Positions 54,657 through 62,848 of a DNA stretch of 64,000 nt are shown here, one piece after another. Where the stretch lies: contig NZ_KQ948148.1 in assembly GCF_001513955.1 (NCBI RefSeq), positions 300,443-364,442 of the forward strand, read 5' to 3'. Source of the DNA: Streptomyces pseudovenezuelae (GTDB lineage: Bacteria; Actinomycetota; Actinomycetes; Streptomycetales; Streptomycetaceae). The position numbers and the translations under genes are program-made. The stretch's first letter is position 1; every line of letters starts with the position of its first letter. The notes beneath the pieces are model-generated. The model did not search any database. It was given only the letters and a program-made list of their open reading frames with translations, and was not told the DNA's origin.

Positions 54657-55476
54657 GGTAGCTGCCCTCCAGGGTGGACCGGATCATGTCGAGTGACATG
54701 AGAGGGGGCAGCGCTGCCGCCCGCAGCCGATCGTAAATCACCTTGTAGCGGCTGACGTTGGCTGGCTCTTCGATGAGTTGGCCGTAGTCCGAGCCCTCTG
54801 TGTAGGCCACTTCCGCGCCGTCCGGGAGTGTCAGGATCGTCAGCGATCCGCCCATCGCCTCGTGTCCGCCTTGGTCGAACGGCAGTACCTGCACGCTGAT
54901 GTGGCGCTCCTCTGCCTCACCGAGCAGTCGTGCCAGTTGCCGCCGCATCACGCCATGTCCGCCGATGGGGCGCCTCAGTACCGCCTCGTCCAGGATCACC
55001 ACCAGCTCCGGCCGGTCGGGCGAACTCAGTCGTGCCTGCCGTCCCATACGGGCCGCTACACGCTCCTCCAACTGTTCTTCGCTGTCGAGCATCGCGTCCA
55101 AAGCTAGAACCGCCCGCGCGTAGTCCTCCGTCTGCAACAGACCCGGCACCACATGCGCCGCGTACTGCCGGATGACCACCGCCCGTTCCGAGCAGGCCAT
55201 GAACCTCCGCGACCAGTCCGGAAACGCCTCCCGGTACACATACGGCCACAGCTCCACGAGCAAGTCATCCGCACCGAGGACCGCGTCCAGCGCCCGCGCC
55301 AGCTCCAGCGTCGGCTTCGCTCCGGACGCCCGCTCGATCTGCGTGATCCGCGTACCCACCACGTGAACCTTGTCGCCCAGTTCCGTCTGGGTCAGTCCGG
55401 CCGCGAGGCGAAGTCTGCGGACACGTGCACCGAACAGCGCGGCCATCGACGTACTGGGGTCAATTCCGTTGGCCAA
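54529..55476 (-). CDS. XRE-family regulator, WhiJ/Scr1 type, with extended C-terminus
   Basis: 315 residues. N-terminal HTH: FGARVRRLRLAAGLTQTELG, then THITQIERASGAKP-like sequence (actually GTRITQIERASGAKP). The middle domain carries VVPGLLQTEDYARAVL, VILDEAVLRRPIGG and ISVQVLPFDQGGHEAMGG, as in WhiJ-like proteins. The family usually ends near LEGSYRG; here the frame stays open for about 40 more residues, rich in Arg and Gly, running over the DUF397 gene. Loss of the original stop or a sequence error would explain this. Confidence 0.85.
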   Translation of the reverse strand: MANGIDPSTSMAALFGARVRRLRLAAGLTQTELGDKVHVVGTRITQIERASGAKPTLELARALDAVLGADDLLVELWPYVYREAFPDWSRRFMACSERAVVIRQYAAHVVPGLLQTEDYARAVLALDAMLDSEEQLEERVAARMGRQARLSSPDRPELVVILDEAVLRRPIGGHGVMRRQLARLLGEAEERHISVQVLPFDQGGHEAMGGSLTILTLPDGAEVAYTEGSDYGQLIEEPANVSRYKVIYDRLRAAALPPLMSLDMIRSTLEGSYRGANLPSKSERRRLAQEQLQQSGGRRLRGGGRRIPGERRPRP

Positions 55477-55624
55477 AGCGTCACTTCCGTTCCTTACGGG
55501 TTGAAAAGTAAGGACGCGTCACCTGTTGAGCGTAGGGCGACCGGACGAATCTTGAGTGCGGAACGTGACGATCCACGCACACCACGCCACATCCCCCGCT
55601 CGACAGCCAAGGACGGACCACGCC

Positions 55625-56089
55625 GTGCTGACAGAAACCACGAACGTACAGAGCGAACTGCCGCCTCTCGTCGCACAGTTCACCTCCTCACCTCGCGGTG
55701 CGCGGCTGGCCCGGCAGCTCGCCGTACGGCACCTGGAGGAGCGGGGGTATCCGCCGGCGTCGGACGCGTCGTGCGCGGTCGCCCTTGTGGTCGCCGAACT
55801 CTCCGCGAACGCTGTGCTCCACGGCCGGGTGCCGGGACACGGCTTCGGTCTCCGGGTCGCTGTCGACACGGCGGCGGGCCTGGTCCGCGTCGAGGTCTCG
55901 GACGCGGCCTCCGCGAAACGGCCCCCGGCGATGCCACCTTCGTCGGCTCCCGAGGGAGAGTCGGGCCGAGGGCTGCTCCTGGTGGACACCCTGGCCGTGC
56001 GCTGGGGTTCCGCACCGCGCCACCCGTTGGGCAAGACGGTGTGGGCGGAAGTGTCCATCGGCCGCCCAACTGTTTGGCAAGATGCTTGA
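55625..56089 (+). CDS. HATPase (anti-sigma-like) regulator
   Basis: 154 residues from a GTG; AAGGA lies 12 bases upstream. A GTG at 55556 in the same frame is possible. GHKL ATPase motifs: VALVVAELSANAVLHG (N box), VRVEVSDAASAKRPP (G1), and SGRGLLLVDTLAVRWG (G2). Such RsbW/SpoIIAB-like proteins bind sigma factors or anti-anti-sigma factors. It is divergent from the WhiJ-like gene, completing the common Streptomyces trio (HTH, DUF397, HATPase) linked to development in the WhiJ/AbaA loci. Confidence 0.82.
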   Translation: MLTETTNVQSELPPLVAQFTSSPRGARLARQLAVRHLEERGYPPASDASCAVALVVAELSANAVLHGRVPGHGFGLRVAVDTAAGLVRVEVSDAASAKRPPAMPPSSAPEGESGRGLLLVDTLAVRWGSAPRHPLGKTVWAEVSIGRPTVWQDA

Positions 56090-56092
56090 GTT

Positions 56093-56112
56093 GCGATAAC
56101 CAGGGTTATCGC
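56093..56112. promoter_or_regulatory. Perfect palindrome upstream of the Rad50-like ATPase operon
   Basis: GCGATAACCAGGGTTATCGC: 9-bp arms around AG, 137 bases before the ATG at 56249. Its inner 16 bases match 43340-43355 at 14 positions. Candidate operator shared by two defence-type operons. Confidence 0.6.
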
Positions 56113-56248
56113 TGAAAACATGGATTGAGTAACTTCTCCGCCTCTAACGTCTGTTCCGTCACACCGGGCTCGCGCAAAGCGAGAGGCTCACGGCCCTCGC
56201 CCAGCGCACGGCCCGGCCCGGAACCGACCACGGAGGGCGGAGAGCACC

Positions 56249-58723
56249 ATGACGGAACACCCCGCACAGAGCGGACCCAACGCATCCGACCAGCAGGTCG
56301 AGCACCGCCGAGGCGCCTCCTCGACGCTCGCCCGCCTGACCGCCCGCCTCGAAGGATCCGCGCTCAACGAGGCAGCCCGGGAACTCCTGCGCGAGGCAAT
56401 CGGCGCCACCGAGGCGGAGGTCTCCGGCGCCCCCGCCGCCCCGCACCCCGACCAGCGGGTGTTCCTCGACTCCATCAGCGTGGGCGGCTTTCGCGGCATC
56501 GGCCGCAAGGCGCGTCTGCCGCTGACCGCGCGGCCCGGCGTCACCCTCGTCGTGGGACGCAACGGCTCGGGGAAGTCCAGCTTCGCCGAGGGCGCCGAGA
56601 CGGCGCTCACGGGCCGGACCGCCCGCCTGGACAAGCAGCGGGGCGAGGTATGGCGCCGGCACTGGCGCAACCTGCACGACGGGGCCGACCCGAAGGTCGA
56701 GGTCCGCCTCGCCCTCGCGGGCGACCCCCGGCTGTCCACGCTGACGTGCACCTGGCCCGGCGACGACGTCACCGCCCCCGAGGTCGAGTTCAGACGGCCG
56801 GGCCACGGCCGTCGGCCCTTCGCCGGCATCGGGTGGGAGCGGGCCCTGAACGACTACAGCCCCTTCCTGTCCTACGCGGATCTCGACAAGATCCTCAACG
56901 GCAGGCCCAGCGAGCAGTACGACTCGGTCGCCGCCATCCTCGGGCTGCGTGAACTGACCGACGCGGACGAGCGGCTCCAGAGCATCGAGAAGACGCTCGA
57001 CTCCGCGCTGAAGCAGGTCGAGGCCGAACTGCCCGCACTCGCCGAGGCGTTGTCCGCACTGGACGACCCGCGGGCGGTACGCGCGCTCGCGGTGGTCGGC
57101 AGGGCGGGCGACCCCGACTTCACCGAGCTCGACGCCCTCGTGACCGCACTGCCCGACGCGGACGAGGGCCGTCTGAGGGAACTGCGGGCGACCGCCGCGC
57201 TGGCCGGACCGGACCTCGGCGCCGTCGGCTCGGCCGTGGACCGGCTGCGCGAGGCCGTCGCCGTACTGGACGACGTGTGTGCCTCGGGCGCCGAGGACGC
57301 GCACCAGCGTGCGGAACTGCTGGCCAAGGCCCTGGAGCACAGCCGTCGGCACCAGGACGAGGACACCTGCCCGGTGTGCGGGTCCGACCGGACGCTCGAC
57401 GAGGCGTGGGCCGAGCGGGCCGCCGAGCAGGTGGCCGGCCTGCGGCAGGAGGCCGTGACCGCGCGGGAGGCCCGCGACGATCTGCGGGACGCGGTGGACG
57501 CCCTCCGCTACCTCGTCACGCCGGTCCCCGCGTGGCTGCCCGCCGCGCTCGTGGACCCGTGGGAGGAGTGGCAGGCGTGCCGGGTACTCGACGACGCCGA
57601 GCGGCTCGCCGCCCGCGCCGAGACCGCCGCGCTCGTCCTCGCCGACGCCTGCGCCGCACTGCGCGAGGAGGCGCTGCGGGAGCTGGAGAAGCTCGACGAG
57701 GAGTGGCGCACCTGTGTCACCCGCCTCGCGGGCTGGCTCGACCGGGCCCGGCCCGCGTACGCCGGCAGGCCCCGGCTCAGCCAGGTCAGGGCAGCCCGCA
57801 AGTGGCTCAAGGAGGCGCGTGCCGAGTTGCGCGAGGAGCGGCTGCGGCCGTTCGAGGACCACTCGCAGCGGATCTGGGAGGAACTGCGCCAGCAGAGCAG
57901 CGTCGACCTGCGCTCCGTACGCCTGACCGGCAGCGAGAAGGCGACCGTGCGCAAGCTGGTGATGGACGTGTCCGTCGACGGCACCGAGGCGTCGGCGCTC
58001 GGCGTGATGAGCCAGGGCGAACTGCACTCCCTCGCGCTCTCGCTCTTCCTGCCGCGCGCCGCCGCGCAGGACAGCCCCTTCGGGTTCGTCGTCATCGACG
58101 ACCCGGTGCAGTCCATGGATCCCGCCAAGGTCCATGGCCTCGCGAAGGTGCTGCACGACCTCGGCGAGACCCGGCAGGTCGTGGTCTTCACCCACGACAC
58201 ACGGCTCCAGCGGGCCTTCACCAACCAGGAACTCCCGGTCACCGTACTGGAGGTGGAGCGGGCGGGCCGGTCCGTGGTCACCGTGAAGCGGGTGACCGAT
58301 CCGGTCCGTCAGGCACTGGCCGACGCACACGCCCTCATCCGCACGCGGAACCTCCCGCCGGTCGCGATGACCCATGTGCTGCCCGGCCTCTGCCGCGCCG
58401 TCCTGGAACGGGCCTTCTCCGAGGCCGCCTGGCTGCGGCTGCACCGGGCGGGGATGACCGAACACGAGGCGGAGAAGACCGTCGCGAGGGCCGTCACGCT
58501 GATGGACATCGCCGCCCTCGGGCTCTTCGGAGACCCGTCGAAGACGGCCGGTGAGGTCTACGGCGAACTGCGCAGGCAGTGCGGCCCCGGGGCGGTGGAC
58601 CTCGTCCGGCAGTGCCAGGAGGGCGCCCACCCGACCGGCACCTCGATGCCGGACCCCCACCGGTTCGTGGACGACATCGAGGCCGTCGCCCTGACGGTAC
58701 GCAAGCCCGAGGAGGGGCCGTGA
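56249..58723 (+). CDS. Rad50/SbcC-like AAA ATPase
   Basis: 824 residues. Walker A VVGRNGSGKSSF (G103-S110) follows the family opening SISVGGFRGIGRKARL; a zinc-hook-like CPVC (C374-C377) sits mid-protein between coiled-coil arms; the ABC signature GVMSQGELHSLALSL begins at 585 and Walker B FVVIDDPVQSMDP at 613. The arms are short compared with true Rad50, and no Mre11-like nuclease is beside it. ATPases of this build are the engines of several anti-phage systems. The next gene starts within its stop (GTGA). Confidence 0.88.
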   Translation: MTEHPAQSGPNASDQQVEHRRGASSTLARLTARLEGSALNEAARELLREAIGATEAEVSGAPAAPHPDQRVFLDSISVGGFRGIGRKARLPLTARPGVTLVVGRNGSGKSSFAEGAETALTGRTARLDKQRGEVWRRHWRNLHDGADPKVEVRLALAGDPRLSTLTCTWPGDDVTAPEVEFRRPGHGRRPFAGIGWERALNDYSPFLSYADLDKILNGRPSEQYDSVAAILGLRELTDADERLQSIEKTLDSALKQVEAELPALAEALSALDDPRAVRALAVVGRAGDPDFTELDALVTALPDADEGRLRELRATAALAGPDLGAVGSAVDRLREAVAVLDDVCASGAEDAHQRAELLAKALEHSRRHQDEDTCPVCGSDRTLDEAWAERAAEQVAGLRQEAVTAREARDDLRDAVDALRYLVTPVPAWLPAALVDPWEEWQACRVLDDAERLAARAETAALVLADACAALREEALRELEKLDEEWRTCVTRLAGWLDRARPAYAGRPRLSQVRAARKWLKEARAELREERLRPFEDHSQRIWEELRQQSSVDLRSVRLTGSEKATVRKLVMDVSVDGTEASALGVMSQGELHSLALSLFLPRAAAQDSPFGFVVIDDPVQSMDPAKVHGLAKVLHDLGETRQVVVFTHDTRLQRAFTNQELPVTVLEVERAGRSVVTVKRVTDPVRQALADAHALIRTRNLPPVAMTHVLPGLCRAVLERAFSEAAWLRLHRAGMTEHEAEKTVARAVTLMDIAALGLFGDPSKTAGEVYGELRRQCGPGAVDLVRQCQEGAHPTGTSMPDPHRFVDDIEAVALTVRKPEEGP

Positions 58724-59130
58724 ACCACACGATCCGCCAGCTGCTCGACACCGCCGGCCTGCTCCTCACGGACACCGGCGAGTCCGCCCCGCCCGCCGCC
58801 GACACGGCCGTACCCGCCGCGTCCGCCGCCGCCACGGCGAGCCGGTGCCGCGGTGCCGCCTTCGCCCTCCGTGTCGCTCTGGAGAGCGCCGTCGCCGACC
58901 GCCTCACCGCCCACCGGGCGCCGCGCGCGATCCGGGAGGGCACCAAGCGGTCCGCGTTCCTCTGGCTCCGTGGCTGCGCCGAAGCGGGAACCGCCCGCCG
59001 GGCGAAGGCCGTGTGGAGCCAGCTCTGCCTGGGATGCCACTACCACCAGTACGAGATCGGTCCCACGGAGGACCAGGTTCGCGCATGGCACGCCGAAGTC
59101 GCGGCGCTCGTCGCCCTGTTGGCCACTTGA
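58720..59130 (+). CDS. Small helical partner of the Rad50-like ATPase
   Basis: 136 residues from a GTG overlapping the ATPase stop. An Ala-rich N-terminal half is followed by CRGAAFALRVALESAVADRL and LGCHYHQYEIGPTEDQVRAW near the C-terminus. The Cys-His-x-His cluster could bind metal; the fold looks all-helical and HEPN-like, but no clear R-x4-6-H motif is present. The tight coupling indicates it works with the ATPase. Family not recognised with certainty. Confidence 0.7.
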   Translation: MNHTIRQLLDTAGLLLTDTGESAPPAADTAVPAASAAATASRCRGAAFALRVALESAVADRLTAHRAPRAIREGTKRSAFLWLRGCAEAGTARRAKAVWSQLCLGCHYHQYEIGPTEDQVRAWHAEVAALVALLAT

Positions 59131-59182
59131 AACAACACCACGAGGACGCCAGTCCACATAGAGCGGAACGAGGAGTAGCACC

Positions 59183-60868
59183 TTGACGGCCCGTACGTCC
59201 AAGCGAACCCTGTACCGACTCAGGGGGGTCCCTCCCACAGCCGACGCAATGTTCGACGCCCTGGACGCGGACCAGTTGGCGCGGGTCCACGCGGATTTCG
59301 ACGTCCCCGAGAACCTCGGTGTACCAGCTGTCTTGGTCACCGGCAGCTTCCAGCAGCCCGTCGCGAGCTGGTGCGACGAGATCTTCTGTACGACGGGTAT
59401 CGAGGTGTCACGGCCCGTCAACCGCTCGGCCGGCCTGCTGATGCTGGCCGTCGACGGTGAGGTGTACGCGATCGGTTACGACCAGGGGTTCCGCCTGGTG
59501 CCGGACCGCCTGAAGGACCACCGCTTCGGGCTGAGCTTCGCGTCTCGCCGGGTGGACCCCGCGAAGATCCGGGACCTGGTGTCGCACACTCCCGGCGGAG
59601 GGCGTACCGACATCACTCTGATCCCGAGCGGGGCCTCGGTGTGGAGCCTGGGAATCGTCGAGCACGCACGGATCGTGCGCCGCCTCGGCGGCCACCTGGA
59701 CAACATCCCTCTCACCCTCTCCCGGGACAACCCGGGGAAGATCTCCAGTGCCGAGGGCGGCGCCGGCCTGTGCATGCGGCTCGGTGTGGAGGCCGCCGAC
59801 CTGATCGCCGACATCCGTGCGATCGCCCGCGTCCTGCGTGAGGAGAAGCCGAGTCCGGAGCTGGAGTTCGTCGAACACGTCGTGCCCGTCGACGACCCCG
59901 GTCTTGTCACTCGCCTGGAGGCCATGCTCGACAACCTTCTGGGTCAGGAGCCCGACGGGAGAATCAGCGTCGCCGTCCCCGCCGACCGTTGGGACGACTA
60001 CATGGCCGCCAGGGCGTTCCGGGCAAGGATCAACAGCGACTCGGCCGGCCGGTCGACCGACGACTTCGACCTTGAGTACGTCCTCTTCCGTGCACGCATC
60101 CAGCGTGCGGGCAGCCGCGTGGCCGCGCTCCGGGAAGGAACCGTCACCCTCTACCGGCACAACCGCGCCGACCGGGCCGACGAAATCTGGACGTCCAGCG
60201 CGCTCCGCTGGATCGAGACGGAAGTGTTTCTCGACTCCCGCCGGTTCTTCCTCATGGACGAGCACTGGTACGAGATCGACCAGGAGTACCTGAAGGCGAT
60301 CCGCTCGCACGCCGAACGGTTGATCACCGACACCCCCTCCGTCGACCTGCCCCCGTGGGTCCTCGGGGAAAAGGAGCGCACCTACAACGCGTCCGTGCCG
60401 GACCAGCGGCCCGGGTACGTCTGCTTCGACCGCGACAACGTGCAGACCGCGCTGCACCGCGGGAACGGCGTGGAGATCTGCGACCTGCTGAGCCCCGACA
60501 ACGCCCTGGTCATGGTGAAGCGCGCCAAGGGCTCCGACACGCTGAGCCATCTTTTCAGTCAGGCGCTCGTCGCCGTACAGACGCTGCGGAACTCCCCGGA
60601 GGGGAGGGAACGGTTCGCCGAGAAGGTGGCCGCCGCCCGGCAAGGGCAGGGTCTGCCTGAAGACTTCCGGCCTTCGAAGGTCGTCTTCGCCATCCTGCTG
60701 AAGGACGGCACCGACCTCACCGCCGACACTCTGTTCCCGTTCTCGCAGGTCACCCTGGTACAGACGGCCAGGATGCTCGAAACGTGGGGGGTGCGGGTTG
60801 AGGTGGTCGGGATCGCCTCCACTCCGCCGGCCGCCGCCCCGACGGAGGTCCGACGGTTGGCGGCCTAG
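59183..60868 (+). CDS. TIGR04141 (DUF6119) family protein
   Basis: 561 residues from a TTG with GAGGAG seven bases upstream. The N-terminus KRTLYRLRGVPPTADAMFDA, the AIGYDQGFRLVPDRLKDHRF segment and SWCDEIFCTTGIEV match the sporadically distributed TIGR04141 family. A late region (RPGYVCFDRDNVQTALHRG, ICDLLSPDNALVMVKRAKGS) contains acidic and Lys residues that may form a PD-(D/E)xK-like nuclease core. The family is enriched beside restriction genes. It starts 52 bases after the 136-residue protein and probably belongs to the same operon. Confidence 0.8.
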   Translation: MTARTSKRTLYRLRGVPPTADAMFDALDADQLARVHADFDVPENLGVPAVLVTGSFQQPVASWCDEIFCTTGIEVSRPVNRSAGLLMLAVDGEVYAIGYDQGFRLVPDRLKDHRFGLSFASRRVDPAKIRDLVSHTPGGGRTDITLIPSGASVWSLGIVEHARIVRRLGGHLDNIPLTLSRDNPGKISSAEGGAGLCMRLGVEAADLIADIRAIARVLREEKPSPELEFVEHVVPVDDPGLVTRLEAMLDNLLGQEPDGRISVAVPADRWDDYMAARAFRARINSDSAGRSTDDFDLEYVLFRARIQRAGSRVAALREGTVTLYRHNRADRADEIWTSSALRWIETEVFLDSRRFFLMDEHWYEIDQEYLKAIRSHAERLITDTPSVDLPPWVLGEKERTYNASVPDQRPGYVCFDRDNVQTALHRGNGVEICDLLSPDNALVMVKRAKGSDTLSHLFSQALVAVQTLRNSPEGRERFAEKVAAARQGQGLPEDFRPSKVVFAILLKDGTDLTADTLFPFSQVTLVQTARMLETWGVRVEVVGIASTPPAAAPTEVRRLAA

Positions 60869-61653
60869 CCGATGCGCACCGCCTCATTTTCCGGCGTTTG
60901 CCGTGAACCTCCTCGCCGGGCGTTTCCGCGTTGGCGACCAGAACAGCATCATGGGCATCGTCGGCCCCCTGCACGAGTACCGACCGGTGCCGCTGTCCGT
61001 CGGCCAGCCGGCGATCACGACGGACTCACGGCCGGTGAGCGTGGTTCACAGCGTCTGCGTCACGAACGGATCGATCGAGTGAAGCAGGCGCAGCGTCACG
61101 TCGAAGACCTCGCCCAGAACGCGTGCCGAGACCTTGGCCGCGTCGCCGCCGGCCATGAACGTCGTCTCGGACAGCTCGACGTACCAGTCGAAGGCCTCGT
61201 CCCACGCGAAGCCGGGGAGGCCGGCGGCGCTCGCCGAGCTGTCCCGGCCGGTCGCAAAACAGACCAGGGCCTTCGAACAGGCCGAAAAGTTACCCACAGG
61301 CTGTGGACGGCCGCCGCGAGACCGACTGGCGCGCCTTCCCGACGGCGCCGCCGCCGGCCGCCGTCCGCCGGTACGCGCTGTTGCCGGCCGACCGCGCCAC
61401 GCTCCCCTGCTGGTCCACCGCGGGGTCCCGCTGCTGGTGGCGCTCAGCGGGTCGGGGTTCTTCGCGTCCAGGCCCCGTTCCGGCTGCCCGCCTTCCCACA
61501 ATGACGCTGCCGCTCCCGACGCCGCCGCCACGGACGGCGAGAGCCCGGCCCCGGCACGCGGCCGTGGTGGCCGGTGCCCTGGCCGGGCTCTCGTCCGATT
61601 ACGGCGCGTGTCCGGCCGTGATCGCCGGCACGCCCCGTCAGCGGGAGGAACTG
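60869..61653. other. Junction region with degraded coding sequence
   Basis: About 785 bases between the second accessory block and core genes. Apart from the fragment listed separately no gene is supported; open frames on the plus strand around 61300-61650 are GC-skewed shadows. It marks the right edge of the accessory block. Confidence 0.4.
61046..61297 (-). pseudogene. C-terminal gene fragment, unidentified
   Basis: The 3' 55 codons read like real protein (GFAWDEAFDWYVELSETTFM, AKVSARVLGEVFDVTLRLLH) and end SIDPFVTQTL. Upstream the frame stays open but loses protein-like composition and has no convincing start; the GTG at 61297 is the nearest. Probably the truncated end of a gene cut when the block was inserted. 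Confidence 0.35.
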
Positions 61654-62181
61654 CTACTCGTCGTCCTCGGGCTTCTCGGCGTCGTTGACCTCCTCCTCGA
61701 GGCCGAGCTGCTCGACGAGCCACTTGTCGAACTCGATGGCGGCGCGCACCCAGCTGACCGTGGAGGACACGAAGTGCTCCAGGGCGACGCCGGTGCCGAT
61801 GAGCATCTGCGCCTCACCGATCAGACGGACGGTGCCGTCGTCGTGGGTGTGGCTGTAGACCTTGGGCCACAGGGTGCGCCGGTTCCAGTCGTCGATGGAC
61901 TCCAGCAGCGTGGGCTTCTCGTCGATCTGGTGGGGCCGGTCGTAGAACGTCCGCACCGAGAAGACCTGCTGGTCGCCCTCGCCGCGGAACATGAAATACG
62001 TACGGAACTGCTCCCACGGCGCCGCGAGGTCACCCTCGTCGTCGACGACATACTTCAGCTCCATCTGGTCGAGGAGCTGCTTCACGAGATCCTGATCCGG
62101 GACGACGGGGCCCGCCGGTCCTTGGGGCTGCGGCTCGGGCTGGCCCCCGAAGTTCGGAATCGAGGACGGGTCGATGGTCAC
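61654..62181 (-). CDS. YbjN-domain protein
   Basis: 175 residues from a GTG with GAAGGGA eight bases before it. After a Pro/Gln-rich N-terminus, LVKQLLDQMELKYVVDDEGD and the strand-rich FRTYFMFRGEGDQQVFSVRT, then AQMLIGTGVALEHFVSSTVS, match YbjN-like (type III secretion chaperone-like fold) proteins. In actinomycetes the family is of unknown function. It ends in an acidic tail (EEEVNDAEKPEDDE). Core gene, divergent from the small membrane protein at 62321. Confidence 0.8.
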   Translation of the reverse strand: MTIDPSSIPNFGGQPEPQPQGPAGPVVPDQDLVKQLLDQMELKYVVDDEGDLAAPWEQFRTYFMFRGEGDQQVFSVRTFYDRPHQIDEKPTLLESIDDWNRRTLWPKVYSHTHDDGTVRLIGEAQMLIGTGVALEHFVSSTVSWVRAAIEFDKWLVEQLGLEEEVNDAEKPEDDE

Positions 62182-62320
62182 CGTGAATTTCCCTTCGTAC
62201 GGATTCCGCCATCCTCCCCCATGCGGGGAGGGGGGTGGCAAGCCCAGACAGACCCTGTCCTCCCAGGGCTGACATGATCCGGTCAGCACTGCATGCAGGT
62301 GTCGAGGAAACGGGGAAGAC

Positions 62321-62812
62321 ATGACCGATACGCAGACCGGAACACCGGCGGAACCGACCGTGCCGGGCAGGACCAGATGGGGGGTGTTCGCGGCGATCCT
62401 GGCCGTGCCGACGCTGGTGGTGGCGGCCCTGATCGCGCTGCTGGTCGCCTGGCTGTTCACGGACGACTCGGTCGACACGGGCGAGCGGAAGGCCTCGTGC
62501 GCCGAGGCGTTCGCCTACGGCGGGGCGAAGCCCCCGACCGGGGCGCGCGACCTCGCATGCGTGCTGGAGGCCGCGCCGGAGCCCCGGTACGAGGCCCGCT
62601 TCCTGCTGCGAAGCGCCGAGGTGAACGCCTGGGTGGCGGCGAGCTACCCGGACGGGCCGGGACTGCGGAACGTGCAGTGCGACGGCGACCACGACGGTTA
62701 CGCGTGCATGAACCGGGGCCCGGTCGCCGGGCAGAGCGCCTCCGTGCAACTGGAGATCGCCTACGACGGGCCGAAGTGGTCCGTGGTGCGGTTCGTGGCG
62801 TTCACGGAGTGA
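62321..62812 (+). CDS. Membrane-anchored extracytoplasmic protein, unknown
   Basis: 163 residues. One N-terminal helix (VFAAILAVPTLVVAALIALL) anchors an outside domain of about 115 residues with four Cys (ASCAEAF, DLACVLE, VQCDGDHDGYACMNRG) that probably form two disulfides. No family recognised. It is convergent with clpB, the two stops being 36 bases apart. Confidence 0.75.
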   Translation: MTDTQTGTPAEPTVPGRTRWGVFAAILAVPTLVVAALIALLVAWLFTDDSVDTGERKASCAEAFAYGGAKPPTGARDLACVLEAAPEPRYEARFLLRSAEVNAWVAASYPDGPGLRNVQCDGDHDGYACMNRGPVAGQSASVQLEIAYDGPKWSVVRFVAFTE

Positions 62813-62840
62813 CGAGGAGGCGCCGCCACCCCCTCGTCAC
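62809..62840. terminator. Hairpin between convergent genes
   Basis: 9-bp perfect stem GTGACGAGG / CCTCGTCAC with a 14-base loop; it includes the stop codon of the small membrane protein and lies just past the clpB stop. It may serve both directions. Confidence 0.5.
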
Positions 62841-62848
62841 CACCGCGC

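Noticed and set aside
56159..58660. 833-codon open frame antisense to the Rad50-like gene
   Set aside because: Shadow caused by third-position GC bias; no start site or recognisable domain.
58720..59130. Calling the 136-residue protein a HEPN toxin
   Set aside because: The helical look fits, but the required R-x4-6-H motif is not clearly present.
61290..61310. TTACCCACA next to CTGTGGAC, resembling DnaA boxes
   Set aside because: A single imperfect pair in a degraded region, without clustering or replication genes.
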